Assembly: GCF_037154085.1 (NCBI RefSeq)
Contig: NZ_JBANRM010000003.1
Coordinates: forward strand, 186,001-250,000
From: Andeanibacterium fulvum
Lineage (GTDB): Bacteria; Pseudomonadota; Alphaproteobacteria; Sphingomonadales; Sphingomonadaceae
Direction: 5' to 3'
DNA length: 64,000 nucleotides
Shown here: positions 9,284 through 18,328 of the stretch, in pieces
Layout: each line of letters starts with the position of its first letter
How positions within the stretch are numbered: the first letter of the stretch is position 1
Notes under the pieces: generated by a model
What the model was told of the DNA's origin: nothing
The model's input: only the letters and a program-made list of their open reading frames with translations
Database searches by the model: none
Position numbers and translations under genes: made by a program

Positions 9284-10162
9284 ATGGAGCCGCAGCACAG
9301 CCCGGCCGCCTTCGAGCAGCATCGGGCGATGCTGCTGCGCGTCGCCTATCGCATGCTCGGCTCCATGGCCGATGCGGAGGATGTGGTGCAGGACGCCTGG
9401 CTGCGCTGGGCGCGGGCAGAAAGGGAAGCGGTGGAAGTGCCCGCCGCGTTCCTGCGCCGCGTGGTCACGCGTCTGTGCCTGGACCAGCTCAAATCCGCCC
9501 GTGCCCGGCGCGAGGACTATGCCGGGCCATGGCTGCCCGAACCCGTGCTGGAGGAGGAGGGACCGGAGGATGACGTTACCCTGCCCCTGATGCTCGCGCT
9601 CGAACGGCTCTCCCCGCTCGAACGCGCGGCCTTCCTGCTGCACGACGTATTCGGGGAGAGCTTCGAGAGCATTGCCGGGTCGCTCGGCCGCGATGCCGCC
9701 GCATGCCGCCAGCTCGCCACGCGGGCGCGGCGCAATGTGCAGGCGGAACGGGCGCGCTTCCCCGTCCAGCGCGACGAAGGCCGGCGGATCGCGGAGGCCT
9801 TCTTCGCCGCATCGCGCAGCGGGGACACGGCAGCACTCAGCAGCCTGCTGGCCGATCAGGTGAGCTTCTACGCCGATGGCGGCGGCAAGCGGCCCGCCGT
9901 GGCGCGTGTGCTGCGCGGGCGCGACGTCGTCTCGCGCGCGCTGGCTGCCATCGCTCGTCTGACGAGCCTGGGTTTTACCGGCCAAGCCCCGGCAAAGGTG
10001 ATCCAATATGGCTTCATCAACGGCTTGCCCGGTTTCGTCACCCAGGAAAGCGACGGAGAAATCCAGACCACTGCCCTGCTGCTGGACAGCGGACGCATCC
10101 AGGCCATCTATGTCATGCGCAATCCCGATAAGCTGCAGGGCCTGAAGGCCCGGCTGCACTGA
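9284..10162 (+). CDS. ECF41-family RNA polymerase sigma factor with SnoaL-like C-terminal domain
   Basis: A 292-residue sigma factor: sigma-2 (residues 8-75), a linker with the ECF41 hallmark WLPEP (83-87), sigma-4 (about 100-155), then an NTF2/SnoaL-like extension containing DGGGK (198-202) and NPDKL (280-284), the two motifs that define the regulatory C-terminus of ECF41 proteins. There is no linked anti-sigma gene; in this group the extension itself controls activity. ATG at 9284 is chosen because GAGG lies 9 bases upstream. GTG at 9278, overlapping the previous stop, is possible. The promoter at 8767-8794 implies positive autoregulation. Confidence 0.95.
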   Translation: MEPQHSPAAFEQHRAMLLRVAYRMLGSMADAEDVVQDAWLRWARAEREAVEVPAAFLRRVVTRLCLDQLKSARARREDYAGPWLPEPVLEEEGPEDDVTLPLMLALERLSPLERAAFLLHDVFGESFESIAGSLGRDAAACRQLATRARRNVQAERARFPVQRDEGRRIAEAFFAASRSGDTAALSSLLADQVSFYADGGGKRPAVARVLRGRDVVSRALAAIARLTSLGFTGQAPAKVIQYGFINGLPGFVTQESDGEIQTTALLLDSGRIQAIYVMRNPDKLQGLKARLH

Positions 10163-10819
10163 TTATCCGGGCCGGGAAACCCCGGCCTCGGTCACAACCG
10201 CATCCATCGGGATGTCGTAAGCCTGCGGGTGGATCGTGCGGATCGCCTGCGCCGTATAGCCCACGCCGAACAGGCGCGGCTTGTGCGGGAGGAGCGAGGC
10301 CAGAGTCCGGTCGAAGAAGCCACCGCCATAGCCCAGGCGGTAACATTGCGGATCATAGCCCACGACCGGGGCGATCGCGATATCGGGCACCACTTCCGCG
10401 CCATCTGCGGGAATGGGGATGTTCCACACGCCCCGTTCCAGCCGGTCGCCCGATTGCCACTGGCGGAACACCAGCGGGTGCGCCTTCTTGACCACTACCG
10501 GCAGGGCCGTGATCGCGCCCTTCTCCCGCAGCCGGGCCAGCATCGGCTTGAGGTCCGGCTCGCCCCGGAACGGCCAATAGGCGCTGACTACCAGACCGGC
10601 CGGATCGCCGATCAATTCCTCCAGACGGGCGGCTACGCGCTCGCCCAGTTCGGCGCGTTCGGCTGCCGGGATCGCCATGCGCAGGGCAATCAGCCGCTCC
10701 CGCTCGGCCTTGCGCCAGCCTTTGAGATCGCCCGGCCCGTCCAGCCCGGCATAGGCCGGATCGACCTCGCTCAGCGAACAGGGAGCGGAGGCAAATTCAC
10801 GCTCTTCCTCATCGGCCAT
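10163..10819 (-). CDS. 5-formyltetrahydrofolate cyclo-ligase
   Basis: A 218-residue enzyme that converts 5-formyl-THF to 5,10-methenyl-THF using ATP. The signature LGYGGGFFDRTL is in the C-terminal third, with VVGYDPQCYRLG just before it and WPFRGEPD in the N-terminal half. A roughly 30-residue N-terminal extension precedes the usual KxxxR start of the fold. It lies 12 bases after uvrC on the same strand, so the two probably form an operon. Its stop abuts the convergent sigma gene, with no intergenic DNA between the two stops. Confidence 0.93.
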   Translation of the reverse strand: MADEEEREFASAPCSLSEVDPAYAGLDGPGDLKGWRKAERERLIALRMAIPAAERAELGERVAARLEELIGDPAGLVVSAYWPFRGEPDLKPMLARLREKGAITALPVVVKKAHPLVFRQWQSGDRLERGVWNIPIPADGAEVVPDIAIAPVVGYDPQCYRLGYGGGFFDRTLASLLPHKPRLFGVGYTAQAIRTIHPQAYDIPMDAVVTEAGVSRPG

Positions 10820-10831
10820 CCTGAACCTCCC

Positions 10832-12772
10832 TCACCCGCTGGGGTGATAGAAATCGTAGATCGTCTGCGCCACGGCGGCGCTGACGCCGGGTGCCCGCTG
10901 CAGATCTTCCAGCGAAGCCGCCCGCACCTTGCTGGCGGTTCCGAAGTGCAGCAGCAAGGCGCGTTTTCTTGCCGGGCCGATACCGGGGATTTCATCCAGC
11001 GGCGAAGCAGTGATCGCGCGGCTGCGCTTGGCCCGGTGCGCGCCGATGACATAGCGGTGAACCTCGTCGCGCAGGCGCTGGAGATAGAACAGCAGCGGCG
11101 AGTTCACTGGCAGCATCTTCTCCCGCCCATCGGGGAAGTGGAACACTTCGCGCCCTTCCCGCCCGTGATGCGGCCCCTTGGCGATGGCGATCAGGGGCAC
11201 GTCCTCGATCCCCAGTTCCTCCAGCGCATCCTTCACTGCGTTCATCTGGCCCTTGCCGCCATCGATCAGCACGAGGTCGGGCCAGCTATCCCCGTCGCGA
11301 TCCGGGTCTTCCTCCTGCGCACGCGCGAAGCGACGGGTCATCACTTCGCGCATCATGCCGTAATCGTCATCGGTCTGCGCGGACTTGATGTTGAACTTGC
11401 GATACTGGTTCTTGATGAAGCCTTCCGGCCCGGCCACCACCATTGCGCCCACGGCCTTGGTGCCCTGGATATGGCTGTTATCATAGACTTCGATCCGCTC
11501 GGGCGGCTCAGGCAGTTCAAGAAAATCGGCCATTTCGCGCAGGATCTTGGCAGTGGTGCTGCTCTCCGCCATGCGCCGGTCCAGCGCCTCCACGGCGTTG
11601 CGCGATGCCTGTTCGATCAGCCGCCGCCGGTCGCCGCGCTGGGGAATGGAAATTTCCACCCTATGCCCGCTGGCGCTTGCCAGAGCCTCGGCCAGCAGTT
11701 CCCCGCTTTCCATCTCGCGGTCCACCAGCACGAGGCGCGGGGGTGGCACTTCCTCGTAGAACTGGGCGATCACGCCCGCCAGAATGGCATCTTCCTCCAC
11801 CCCATCGGTATGGGCGGGTAAGAAGGCCCGGTGGCCCCAGTTCTGGCCGCCGCGAATAAAGAAGGCCTGCACTGCCACATGCCCGCCCTTCACTGCCATG
11901 GCGAAGACATCGGCCTCGGCAATGCCGGCGGCATTGATCGCCTGGCTGCCCTGAATGGCAGTGGCAGCGCGCAACCGGTCCCGCAACATCGCCGCGCGTT
12001 CGAAGTCCAGCGCCTCTGCTGAGGCTTCCATCTGCTGCTGGATTTCCTGCTGCACGGCAGTGGAGCGGCCCCCGAGGAAATCCTTGGCCTGCCGCACCAA
12101 TTCGCCATAGCCCGCTTCATCGATCCGGCCCACGCAGGGCGCCGAGCAGCGCTTGATCTGATAGAGCAGGCAAGGCCGGTCCCGCCGGGCAAAAAAGCTG
12201 TCTGTGCAGGACCTTAGCAGGAAGAGCTTCTGGAGTGCATTAATCGTGGAATTGACCGAACCCGCGCTGGCGAAGGGGCCGTAATAGTTCCCCTTGGCCT
12301 TGCGCGCGCCGCGATGCTTGGTGATGCGGGGGTAATCGTGATCCGCGCGCAGCAGGATGAAGGGGAAGCTCTTATCGTCGCGCAGCAGCACATTATAGGC
12401 GGGGCGGAAGCGCTTGATCAGCTGGGTTTCCAGCAGCAGCGCCTCAGCCTCGCTATTGGTGGTGACGATTTCCATGCTGCGCGTCTGGCTGACCATGCGC
12501 CGCAGCCGGTTGGTGAGCCGCTCCACCTGCGTGTAATTGGCAACGCGGTTCTTCAGCGCGCGCGCCTTGCCGACATAGAGCACGTCGCCCCGCGCATCGA
12601 GCATGCGGTAGACGCCCGGCTTGGGCTTAAGCACCTTCACTGTCGCGCGGATGGCGGCCACGCCCGCTTCGATATCCGGCTGGGCGGAACGCACCGTATA
12701 GGCCGCCCGCTCCTCATTGAAGCGTTCGGCCCCTCGGGGATCGTGGGGAGTTCCGGCGGGGGTTTTGCTCAT
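10832..12772 (-). CDS. uvrC: excinuclease ABC subunit C
   Basis: A 646-residue nucleotide-excision-repair nuclease making both incisions around a UvrB-bound lesion. Domains in order: GIY-YIG nuclease (about 50-130; GVYRMLDARGDVLYVGKA), a Cys-rich patch (CLLYQIKRCSAPC), a UVR helix pair for UvrB contact (around 240-275), an RNase-H-like endonuclease core (VYDNSHIQGTKAVGAMVV; LVLIDGGKGQMNA) and C-terminal helix-hairpin-helices (IPGIGPARKRALL). Length and motif set are complete. Upstream lie the terminator and repeat that end the preceding TonB gene, so its promoter should be between about 12773 and 12980. Confidence 0.97.
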   Translation of the reverse strand: MSKTPAGTPHDPRGAERFNEERAAYTVRSAQPDIEAGVAAIRATVKVLKPKPGVYRMLDARGDVLYVGKARALKNRVANYTQVERLTNRLRRMVSQTRSMEIVTTNSEAEALLLETQLIKRFRPAYNVLLRDDKSFPFILLRADHDYPRITKHRGARKAKGNYYGPFASAGSVNSTINALQKLFLLRSCTDSFFARRDRPCLLYQIKRCSAPCVGRIDEAGYGELVRQAKDFLGGRSTAVQQEIQQQMEASAEALDFERAAMLRDRLRAATAIQGSQAINAAGIAEADVFAMAVKGGHVAVQAFFIRGGQNWGHRAFLPAHTDGVEEDAILAGVIAQFYEEVPPPRLVLVDREMESGELLAEALASASGHRVEISIPQRGDRRRLIEQASRNAVEALDRRMAESSTTAKILREMADFLELPEPPERIEVYDNSHIQGTKAVGAMVVAGPEGFIKNQYRKFNIKSAQTDDDYGMMREVMTRRFARAQEEDPDRDGDSWPDLVLIDGGKGQMNAVKDALEELGIEDVPLIAIAKGPHHGREGREVFHFPDGREKMLPVNSPLLFYLQRLRDEVHRYVIGAHRAKRSRAITASPLDEIPGIGPARKRALLLHFGTASKVRAASLEDLQRAPGVSAAVAQTIYDFYHPSG

Positions 12773-12983
12773 GCTGGCCAGATAGGAAAATCGGCGGAAA
12801 AGGGAACCTCCGATGCCCGGAAAGGCACCGAAGTTGACAAGGTTGACACTGTACTGGGAGAAAACTCGCCCCCTGCCCCATGGCCGCCCGAACAGGCGGA
12901 AAGAGGGGATGCGAGGGACGGCCCAGAAGGCGTGCGGCAGGTCATGACCGGCTTATGGCAAGCAGGCGGCGTGTAGGAAAATG

Positions 12984-13030
12984 AAAAGCAGAGGGGCCGC
13001 GCGCCACATGGCGACGGCCCCTCTGCTTTT
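12984..13030 (-). terminator. strong hairpin terminator, possibly bidirectional
   Basis: The 16-base arm AAAAGCAGAGGGGCCG (12984-12999) pairs perfectly with 13015-13030 across a 15-base loop. On the minus strand the stem ends in CTTTT, so it should stop transcripts from the large TonB receptor gene; the plus strand also ends in TTTT. Confidence 0.85.
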
Positions 13031-13067
13031 TCAATCTGCCTTGGGGGATGACCATTGCAGATTAGCT

Positions 13068-13151
13068 CGTCATTGCGAGGGCCACAGGCCCGAAGCAATC
13101 CAGGGTTCGACGCGCTTCGCCCTGGATTGCTTCGCTACGCTCGCAATGACG
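13068..13151. repeat. dispersed palindromic repeat, CGTCATTGCGA family
   Basis: The outer arms CGTCATTGCGA (13068-13078) and TCGCAATGACG (13141-13151) are exact inverse complements. Inner arms CGAAGCAATCCAGGG (13091-13105) and its complement (13120-13134) make a nested hairpin. This sequence type recurs between genes in many bacteria, including sphingomonads. It sits in the 3' flank of the TonB receptor gene. Confidence 0.85.
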
Positions 13152-13197
13152 AGCCATATCAAGCGGAACAGGATCTCGCTCTAACCCGCCATCCGCA

Positions 13198-16100
13198 TCA
13201 GAACATCTTGCGGAATTCCAGCGAGAAGGTCCGCCCGTTCGCGTCCATATAGGCGCGCTGATAACGCAGCGGCACATCGCCATTGGAGTCCGTGACAGTG
13301 CGATAGCTGTCGAACACATTATCCACGCCGAAGGAGATGCGGCTGCCCTTCAGGAAGGGCACGGCTTCCACCAGCTTGGCCTGCTGGCCCAGATCGGCGA
13401 ACATGCGCAGGTCCAGTTTGGCAAGGCTGCCGAATTCCAGATCGGTGCTGCCCGACAGGCCAGTGCCGTCGATCCGGCTGGGGCCGGAATAGCTGGCGGT
13501 GTAGCGCATGCCGATACCGCGATAGAACAACCCGCCCACCAACTGGGCCGAATGGCGCACCACGCCGCTGCCGGACAGGGCATCGCCGTCCAGCAGGTTC
13601 AGCAACGGCAGGTTCTCCGCGATCTGCACCTCGTTCTCGAGTTCCAGCGTGTAATTGAGGTTCATGAACCAGCGGCCACGGCCGTCGCCGCCACCGGGGC
13701 CGCCGCCGCCCGGTCCGCGGAAGCCGCCACCGGGGCCGCCCGGCCCGCCACGTCCACCAGCACCGACACCACCACCGGCACCGCCCGGAGGCGGGCCACC
13801 CGGGGGAGGACCGGCGAAGGCAGCACCTTGGCCACCACCCTGGCCGGCTCCCTGGGCATTGCCCTGCCCACCCTGCGGCGGACCGTCACTGCTGCAGACG
13901 CGCTGCTTGAACTGGGCATATTTCTCGGGGTCGAGCTTCCCGTCGGCACCGCGCAGATTGGCCTGGACCGGCTCGGGCAGCGCGGCGAGATCGGGCACTT
14001 CGTCATTGCCGGTGGCGCAGAAACGCTGGCGCATTTCCGCAAAGCGCGCCGGATCGAACCCACCCTGAGGGCCATCGCTGCTGCAGATGCGCTGCTTGGC
14101 CTGGTTGAGCTTTTCCTGATCGATCGTGCCGTCCGGCTTGAGCAGGTTCGCCTTCATCGGCTCGGGCATCAGGGCGATGTCCGGCGTCGCGCCATCGGCA
14201 CAAAGCTGCTGGCGGAACTGGGCGAAGCGCTCGGGATTGAAGCCGCCACCGGGGCCGCCGAAGCCGCCCTGCGGCCCGCTCGCCCCCGCAGCCGGAGCAG
14301 CACCCTGCCCATTCCCTTGCCCACTGGCCTGCCCGCCGCCAGTGGCATTGCGGATCATGGCGAAGGGGCTGTTGGCATTGCCCGCACTGGCATTCGCTTT
14401 GCCGAACGGGCCGGACAAATTGAGGCCGAAGCGCAGGCGCGAAGACTTCTGGCTGTCGAACGTGACCGGGCGCTGGTCGATCGAGATCAACTGGCCGGTA
14501 ATGGCATCGCGCTGCACCCGATCGGCAAAGGCCGCCTCGATGGCCGGGGTCAGCAGCGGGAATGAGGCACTGACGTCCGACGAATTATTGCGGTTATATT
14601 CCACCGAAATGCTGGAATTACTGAGGAACGGCAGCTGCCAGAACGCGCCGATGCGTACGTCGCGCTGCTTTTCCTTGGTCAGGTTGGGATTGCCGCCGCT
14701 GATGACCGTGGCCAGCACCGTCTCCCCGCGCGAAAGATCGTAGGTCGGGACGTTCAGCGTCACCACTTCGGGGCTGTTGAGCTGGCTGAGACCGGGGGCC
14801 GCATCGCGCGTGATGTAGCTCGCCTGGATGTTCAGCGTGTCGGTGATCCCCCAGTTGATGCCGGCCGTCCAGTCGGTAAGCGTGCCGAAATCGGAGAGAT
14901 GATCGACGCCGGCGGTGAAGTTCAGGCTGATGTCGCCCACCGCCCCGAGGAAATCGTCGTCGCGGCTGGTGATCGGCACACCGAGGTTGAAGCCCGCGGA
15001 AAGGTCGCCGCGCGTCAGGCTGCTTTCCACGCCCGGATTGCGCGTATCCTCGCTCTGCACCCGGTTCCACTTATAGCCCGCATCCAGAGTGAGCGTGACA
15101 TCGCCCGCCGGAAGCATCAGCGGCGAGCCCATCACGGTGACGAGCGAGCTGGCGGAATCGGTCAGCGTCTTGGCCGTGTCGAAGCCGGAGCTGACCGTGG
15201 AAGGCAGCACGCCGTTATAAGCCAGCGAGCCATCGGCCACTGCATCTTCCAGCACGGAGGAATCGGCATAGCGGTCGATCTCGGTCGTGCTGCGAGCGCG
15301 GCTGGCATCGACCGTGCCGGTCAGCTGCCAATCGCCCAGCGGCGCGTTGAGCGTGCTGCCGAAAGACACCGTCTCGGTCCGGCTGCGGCGGGCGAGCGGA
15401 TCGTCCTCGCCATAGGTGCGCAGCAGGCTGTTGCTCGCATCGTCCGGATCGGTCAGCGTCACGGTATTGAGGCCCGACAGGCTGAGGCTGCGGCTGCGTT
15501 CATAGGTGCCGTTGACCGAGAGCGAGCTACCCGCATCGCCCAGCCGGGTAGTGACGTTGCCGGTCAGTTCCAGGTCGGAACTGTCGCCCACCAGGCTGCG
15601 GTAATTCGCCGGATCGGGATCGGTGGCAAGGCCGGGCACGACTGACTGGGCCACGCCGCGCTCCGCTTCGGTCAGCAGGCTGGTGTCGTTCCATTCGGCA
15701 TTGATGTTGAAACGGCTCGGCCCGGCTATCTGGAGATAGGTTGCCTCCACCTGCTTGGTGGAAGTGCCGCCTGCGCCCGGTTGGCTATATTCGCCTTCCA
15801 GTTCGCGGCTGGAATAATTGTTCTTCAGGATGAAGTTGATCAGGCGCTGATCGGCGGAGAAGCCGTATTTCTGGGCCACTTCCTCCGGCAGGATCTCCAC
15901 CTTCTGGATCGCCTCGGGCGGGAAGGAGCGCATTTCGCGGAAGCTGGAAACGCGCATGCCGTTGACAAGGAACACCGGCGGACCGGAGGAACGCCCGCGG
16001 CCGGAACCGGTCTGAGGCGCCAGAGCCGCGACGAGGTCCGCAATCGAACTGGCGCCATAGGCGGCGATATCCGTCTCGCTCAGCACCTGGATCGGCGGCT

Positions 16101-16293
16101 GTGCGACCTGCACCGAACCGCGGATATTCTGGGCGGTAACGACGATCTCGTTTTCCGTGTCGAGACTGTCATCGGCAGGGTCGACCGGCTCTTGCGACGT
16201 GGCGGCAGGCTCCTGCTGGGCATAGGCAGGGATAGCCGAAGTCACGGCAAGGCTGGAAATAGCCGACAGCAATAGGGCGCGGTTCAGGGTCAT
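13198..16293 (-). CDS. large TonB-dependent receptor with Gly-rich duplicated insertion
   Basis: A 1031-residue outer-membrane receptor: Sec signal (1-25), a linker, the TonB-box-like ENEIVVTAQ (48-56), the plug (about 60-160; PPVFLVNGMRV) and the barrel. Residues 630-874 interrupt the barrel with Gly/Pro/Gln-rich sequence enclosing two 61-residue repeats (686-746 and 747-807), each with two cysteines (LCADG...RICSSDG and FCATG...RVCSSDG) and a DG-containing acidic loop. The barrel then resumes (WFMNLNYTLELENEV) and ends in Phe. No good Shine-Dalgarno precedes the ATG at 16293. The ligand is unknown; the insertion should be a long extracellular loop or a periplasmic turn. Confidence 0.9.
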   Translation of the reverse strand: MTLNRALLLSAISSLAVTSAIPAYAQQEPAATSQEPVDPADDSLDTENEIVVTAQNIRGSVQVAQPPIQVLSETDIAAYGASSIADLVAALAPQTGSGRGRSSGPPVFLVNGMRVSSFREMRSFPPEAIQKVEILPEEVAQKYGFSADQRLINFILKNNYSSRELEGEYSQPGAGGTSTKQVEATYLQIAGPSRFNINAEWNDTSLLTEAERGVAQSVVPGLATDPDPANYRSLVGDSSDLELTGNVTTRLGDAGSSLSVNGTYERSRSLSLSGLNTVTLTDPDDASNSLLRTYGEDDPLARRSRTETVSFGSTLNAPLGDWQLTGTVDASRARSTTEIDRYADSSVLEDAVADGSLAYNGVLPSTVSSGFDTAKTLTDSASSLVTVMGSPLMLPAGDVTLTLDAGYKWNRVQSEDTRNPGVESSLTRGDLSAGFNLGVPITSRDDDFLGAVGDISLNFTAGVDHLSDFGTLTDWTAGINWGITDTLNIQASYITRDAAPGLSQLNSPEVVTLNVPTYDLSRGETVLATVISGGNPNLTKEKQRDVRIGAFWQLPFLSNSSISVEYNRNNSSDVSASFPLLTPAIEAAFADRVQRDAITGQLISIDQRPVTFDSQKSSRLRFGLNLSGPFGKANASAGNANSPFAMIRNATGGGQASGQGNGQGAAPAAGASGPQGGFGGPGGGFNPERFAQFRQQLCADGATPDIALMPEPMKANLLKPDGTIDQEKLNQAKQRICSSDGPQGGFDPARFAEMRQRFCATGNDEVPDLAALPEPVQANLRGADGKLDPEKYAQFKQRVCSSDGPPQGGQGNAQGAGQGGGQGAAFAGPPPGGPPPGGAGGGVGAGGRGGPGGPGGGFRGPGGGGPGGGDGRGRWFMNLNYTLELENEVQIAENLPLLNLLDGDALSGSGVVRHSAQLVGGLFYRGIGMRYTASYSGPSRIDGTGLSGSTDLEFGSLAKLDLRMFADLGQQAKLVEAVPFLKGSRISFGVDNVFDSYRTVTDSNGDVPLRYQRAYMDANGRTFSLEFRKMF
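13873..14238 (-). repeat. two tandem 61-codon repeats inside the TonB receptor
   Basis: Codons 686-746 (14238-14056) and 747-807 (14055-13873) encode aligned units: F-x-P/A-x-RFA-x-x-RQ-x-x-C, then LPEP-x-x-ANL (MPEPMKANL in unit 1, LPEPVQANL in unit 2), then DGxxDxEK, then KQR-x-CSSDGPxGG. Conservation is concentrated at the cysteines and the acidic DG turn. Confidence 0.85.
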
Positions 16294-16503
16294 CGTTGAC
16301 TTTGTCTTTTTTCAGGGATGGTGGGCGTCTAATGCGGGGGTAACGCACGACCCTCAAGCCGCGTTTCGTAACAAAAGGTCGCAATTCGATTAAGGCCGGA
16401 TTTACGCCGATGAACGCTCATCGTCGGCACGGGCTTTCCTTTTTCGGCTCCGGGGGCTATTGGGCGCGCCAGATCGAAAATCTCACCCGGAAACAGAACA
16501 CAT

Positions 16504-16749
16504 ATGGCTAAAGAAGAACTCCTCGAAATGCGCGGCAAGGTAGTGGAATTGCTGCCTAACGCGATGTTCCGGGTCGAGCTCGAAAACGGCCATGAAATTC
16601 TGGGCCATACCGCCGGCAAGATGCGCAAGAACCGCATTCGCGTCCTCGTGGGCGATGAAGTGCTGGTCGAGCTGACGCCCTACGATCTTACCAAGGGCCG
16701 CATCACCTATCGCTTCATGCCCGGCCGGGGCGGCCCCGGTCCGCAATAA
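16504..16749 (+). CDS. infA: translation initiation factor IF-1
   Basis: An 81-residue S1/OB-fold protein binding the ribosomal A site during initiation. It has the near-universal sequence MAKEELLEMRGKVVELLPN and later KMRKNRIRVLVGDEV, with a short Gly-rich tail. It is the first gene of an apparent operon: Maf starts 9 bases after its stop. The promoter should lie in 16294-16503, divergent from the large TonB receptor. Confidence 0.97.
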   Translation: MAKEELLEMRGKVVELLPNAMFRVELENGHEILGHTAGKMRKNRIRVLVGDEVLVELTPYDLTKGRITYRFMPGRGGPGPQ

Positions 16750-16758
16750 GGCCGGCGC

Positions 16759-17361
16759 GTGACCGCGCCCCTCGGCTCTCCGCAGCTGATCCTCGCTTCC
16801 GCCAGCCCGCGCCGGCGCGAATTGCTTGCGCGGCTGGGCATCGTGCCCGCCGCGATCCGCGCTTCGGACATTGACGAGACCCCGCATCGGGCGGAACTGC
16901 CCCGCGCCTATGCCCTGCGCATGGCGCGTGAGAAGGCGCTCGCCTCGCATGAGGGCCTTGCAGAGGGCGATCCGTCCTTCATCCTCTCGGGCGACACGGT
17001 GGTTGCTTGCGGGCGCCGCATCCTGCCCAAGGCGGAAGACGAGGCGACCGCGCGCAGCTGCCTGCGCCTGCTTTCCGGCCGCCGCCACCGCGTGCTCTCC
17101 GCAGTCGCGCTCCTGTCGCCCTCAGGCGCCTTGCAGGACCGGCTGAGCGAGACGATCGTGCGCTTCAAGCGTCTCTCCGACCAGGAGATCGAGGCCTATA
17201 TCGCCGGGGGCGAGTGGCACGGCAAGGCCGGCGGTTACGCAATCCAGGGCGCGGCCGAGGGCCTGATCACATGGATCAGCGGCAGCCATTCCGGCGTAAT
17301 GGGCCTGCCCCTGTTCGAAACGCGCGCCCTGCTCAAATCGGCAGGCTTCTCCCTTGGCTGA
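16759..17361 (+). CDS. maf: Maf-family nucleoside triphosphate pyrophosphatase
   Basis: A 200-residue enzyme that removes PPi from non-canonical or free NTPs as house-cleaning or in septum control. The N-terminal SASPRRRELL is the Maf signature; SGDTVV (near residue 75) and GKAGGYAIQG (near 155) carry catalytic residues. The GTG start follows AAGG within the infA-maf gap. The end overlaps the next gene by 8 bases. Confidence 0.94.
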   Translation: MTAPLGSPQLILASASPRRRELLARLGIVPAAIRASDIDETPHRAELPRAYALRMAREKALASHEGLAEGDPSFILSGDTVVACGRRILPKAEDEATARSCLRLLSGRRHRVLSAVALLSPSGALQDRLSETIVRFKRLSDQEIEAYIAGGEWHGKAGGYAIQGAAEGLITWISGSHSGVMGLPLFETRALLKSAGFSLG

Positions 17362-18328
17362 ATGGCTGGTCGAGGAAGGGATCGGCGAGAACCGCGCGAT
17401 CCTGATCGAAGGCGATGCCATTGCCGCCGCCCGGATCGACTGGCCCGGATCGCTTGCCGCCGGGCAGATCGAAGACGCCCGGCTGATCGCCCGCCAGGCC
17501 GGCAGCGCGCGCGGCACGGCCCGCTTTGCCGGCGGCGAGGAAGCGCTGGTGGACCGCCTGCCCAAAAGTGCCAGCGAAGGCGCGACAATCCGGCTGGAAG
17601 TCACGCGCGCCTCCATCGGCGAGGCAGGACGCACCAAGCTCGCCCAGGCCCGACCGACCGAGGAATGCCCCCGCCCTGCCCCAAGCCTTGCCGAAGCGCT
17701 GGAGCGGGAAGGCCATTCCGCCCGCATCGTTCGCCGCTTCCCCATCGAAGGATGGGACGATCTGCTGGACGAGGCATTCTCCCGCGAGATCGCCTTTCCC
17801 GGCGGCTCGCTGCTGCTCAGCCCGACTCCGGCGATGACGCTGATCGACGTGGACGGCACTCTCCCGCCCGCCCGCCTCGCCCTTGCCGCAGTGCCCGCCA
17901 TCGGCGCCGCCCTGCGCAGGCTCGACATCGGCGGATCGGTCGGCGTGGATTTTCCCACGCTGGTCGCCAAGGCCGAGCGGCGCGCAGTGGACGAGGCGCT
18001 CGGCAAGGCTCTCACGGACTGGCCGCATGAACGCACCGCCATGAACGGCTTCGGCTTCATCCAGCTCGTCGCGCGGCTCGCCCGCCCGTCGATCCTGCAG
18101 CGCGCCGCCAGCAGCCGCACCGGCATGGCCGCGCGCCGCCTGCTGCGCCGGGCCGAAGGCATCACGCAGCCCGGCGCCCTGTTGCTCACCTGCCACCCCG
18201 CCATCCGCGCAAAGCTCAAGGACGAATGGCTGGCCGAGCTTGCCCGCCGCACCGGGCGCGAAATCCGTGTGGAAAGCGATCCCGCCCTTGCGCTGGAGGC
18301 AGGCTTCGCGCAGGCCGTGCCGCTATGA
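17354..18328 (+). CDS. short RNase E/G-family ribonuclease
   Basis: A 324-residue protein aligning with the catalytic core of RNase E/G. LIDVDG corresponds to the first metal-binding Asp motif and GGSVGVDF to the second (DIGGSVGVDFPTL). It is far shorter than RNase G (about 490) or RNase E: the S1-like N-terminal portion is reduced and no CPxCxG zinc link is visible. The TTG start at 17354 overlaps maf by 8 bases; no in-frame ATG lies near. The stop overlaps the ATG of yacG, so the nuclease and the zinc protein are made together. Activity of such a minimal core is inferred, not shown. Confidence 0.8.
   Translation: MAEWLVEEGIGENRAILIEGDAIAAARIDWPGSLAAGQIEDARLIARQAGSARGTARFAGGEEALVDRLPKSASEGATIRLEVTRASIGEAGRTKLAQARPTEECPRPAPSLAEALEREGHSARIVRRFPIEGWDDLLDEAFSREIAFPGGSLLLSPTPAMTLIDVDGTLPPARLALAAVPAIGAALRRLDIGGSVGVDFPTLVAKAERRAVDEALGKALTDWPHERTAMNGFGFIQLVARLARPSILQRAASSRTGMAARRLLRRAEGITQPGALLLTCHPAIRAKLKDEWLAELARRTGREIRVESDPALALEAGFAQAVPL

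Larger units (their letters stand above)
12773..13197. other. intergenic region with terminator and dispersed repeat
   Basis: The 425 bases between two same-strand genes hold a perfect-stem terminator (12984-13030) and a two-tier palindromic repeat (13068-13151). I see no gene in the remainder, which must hold the uvrC promoter. Confidence 0.6.
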
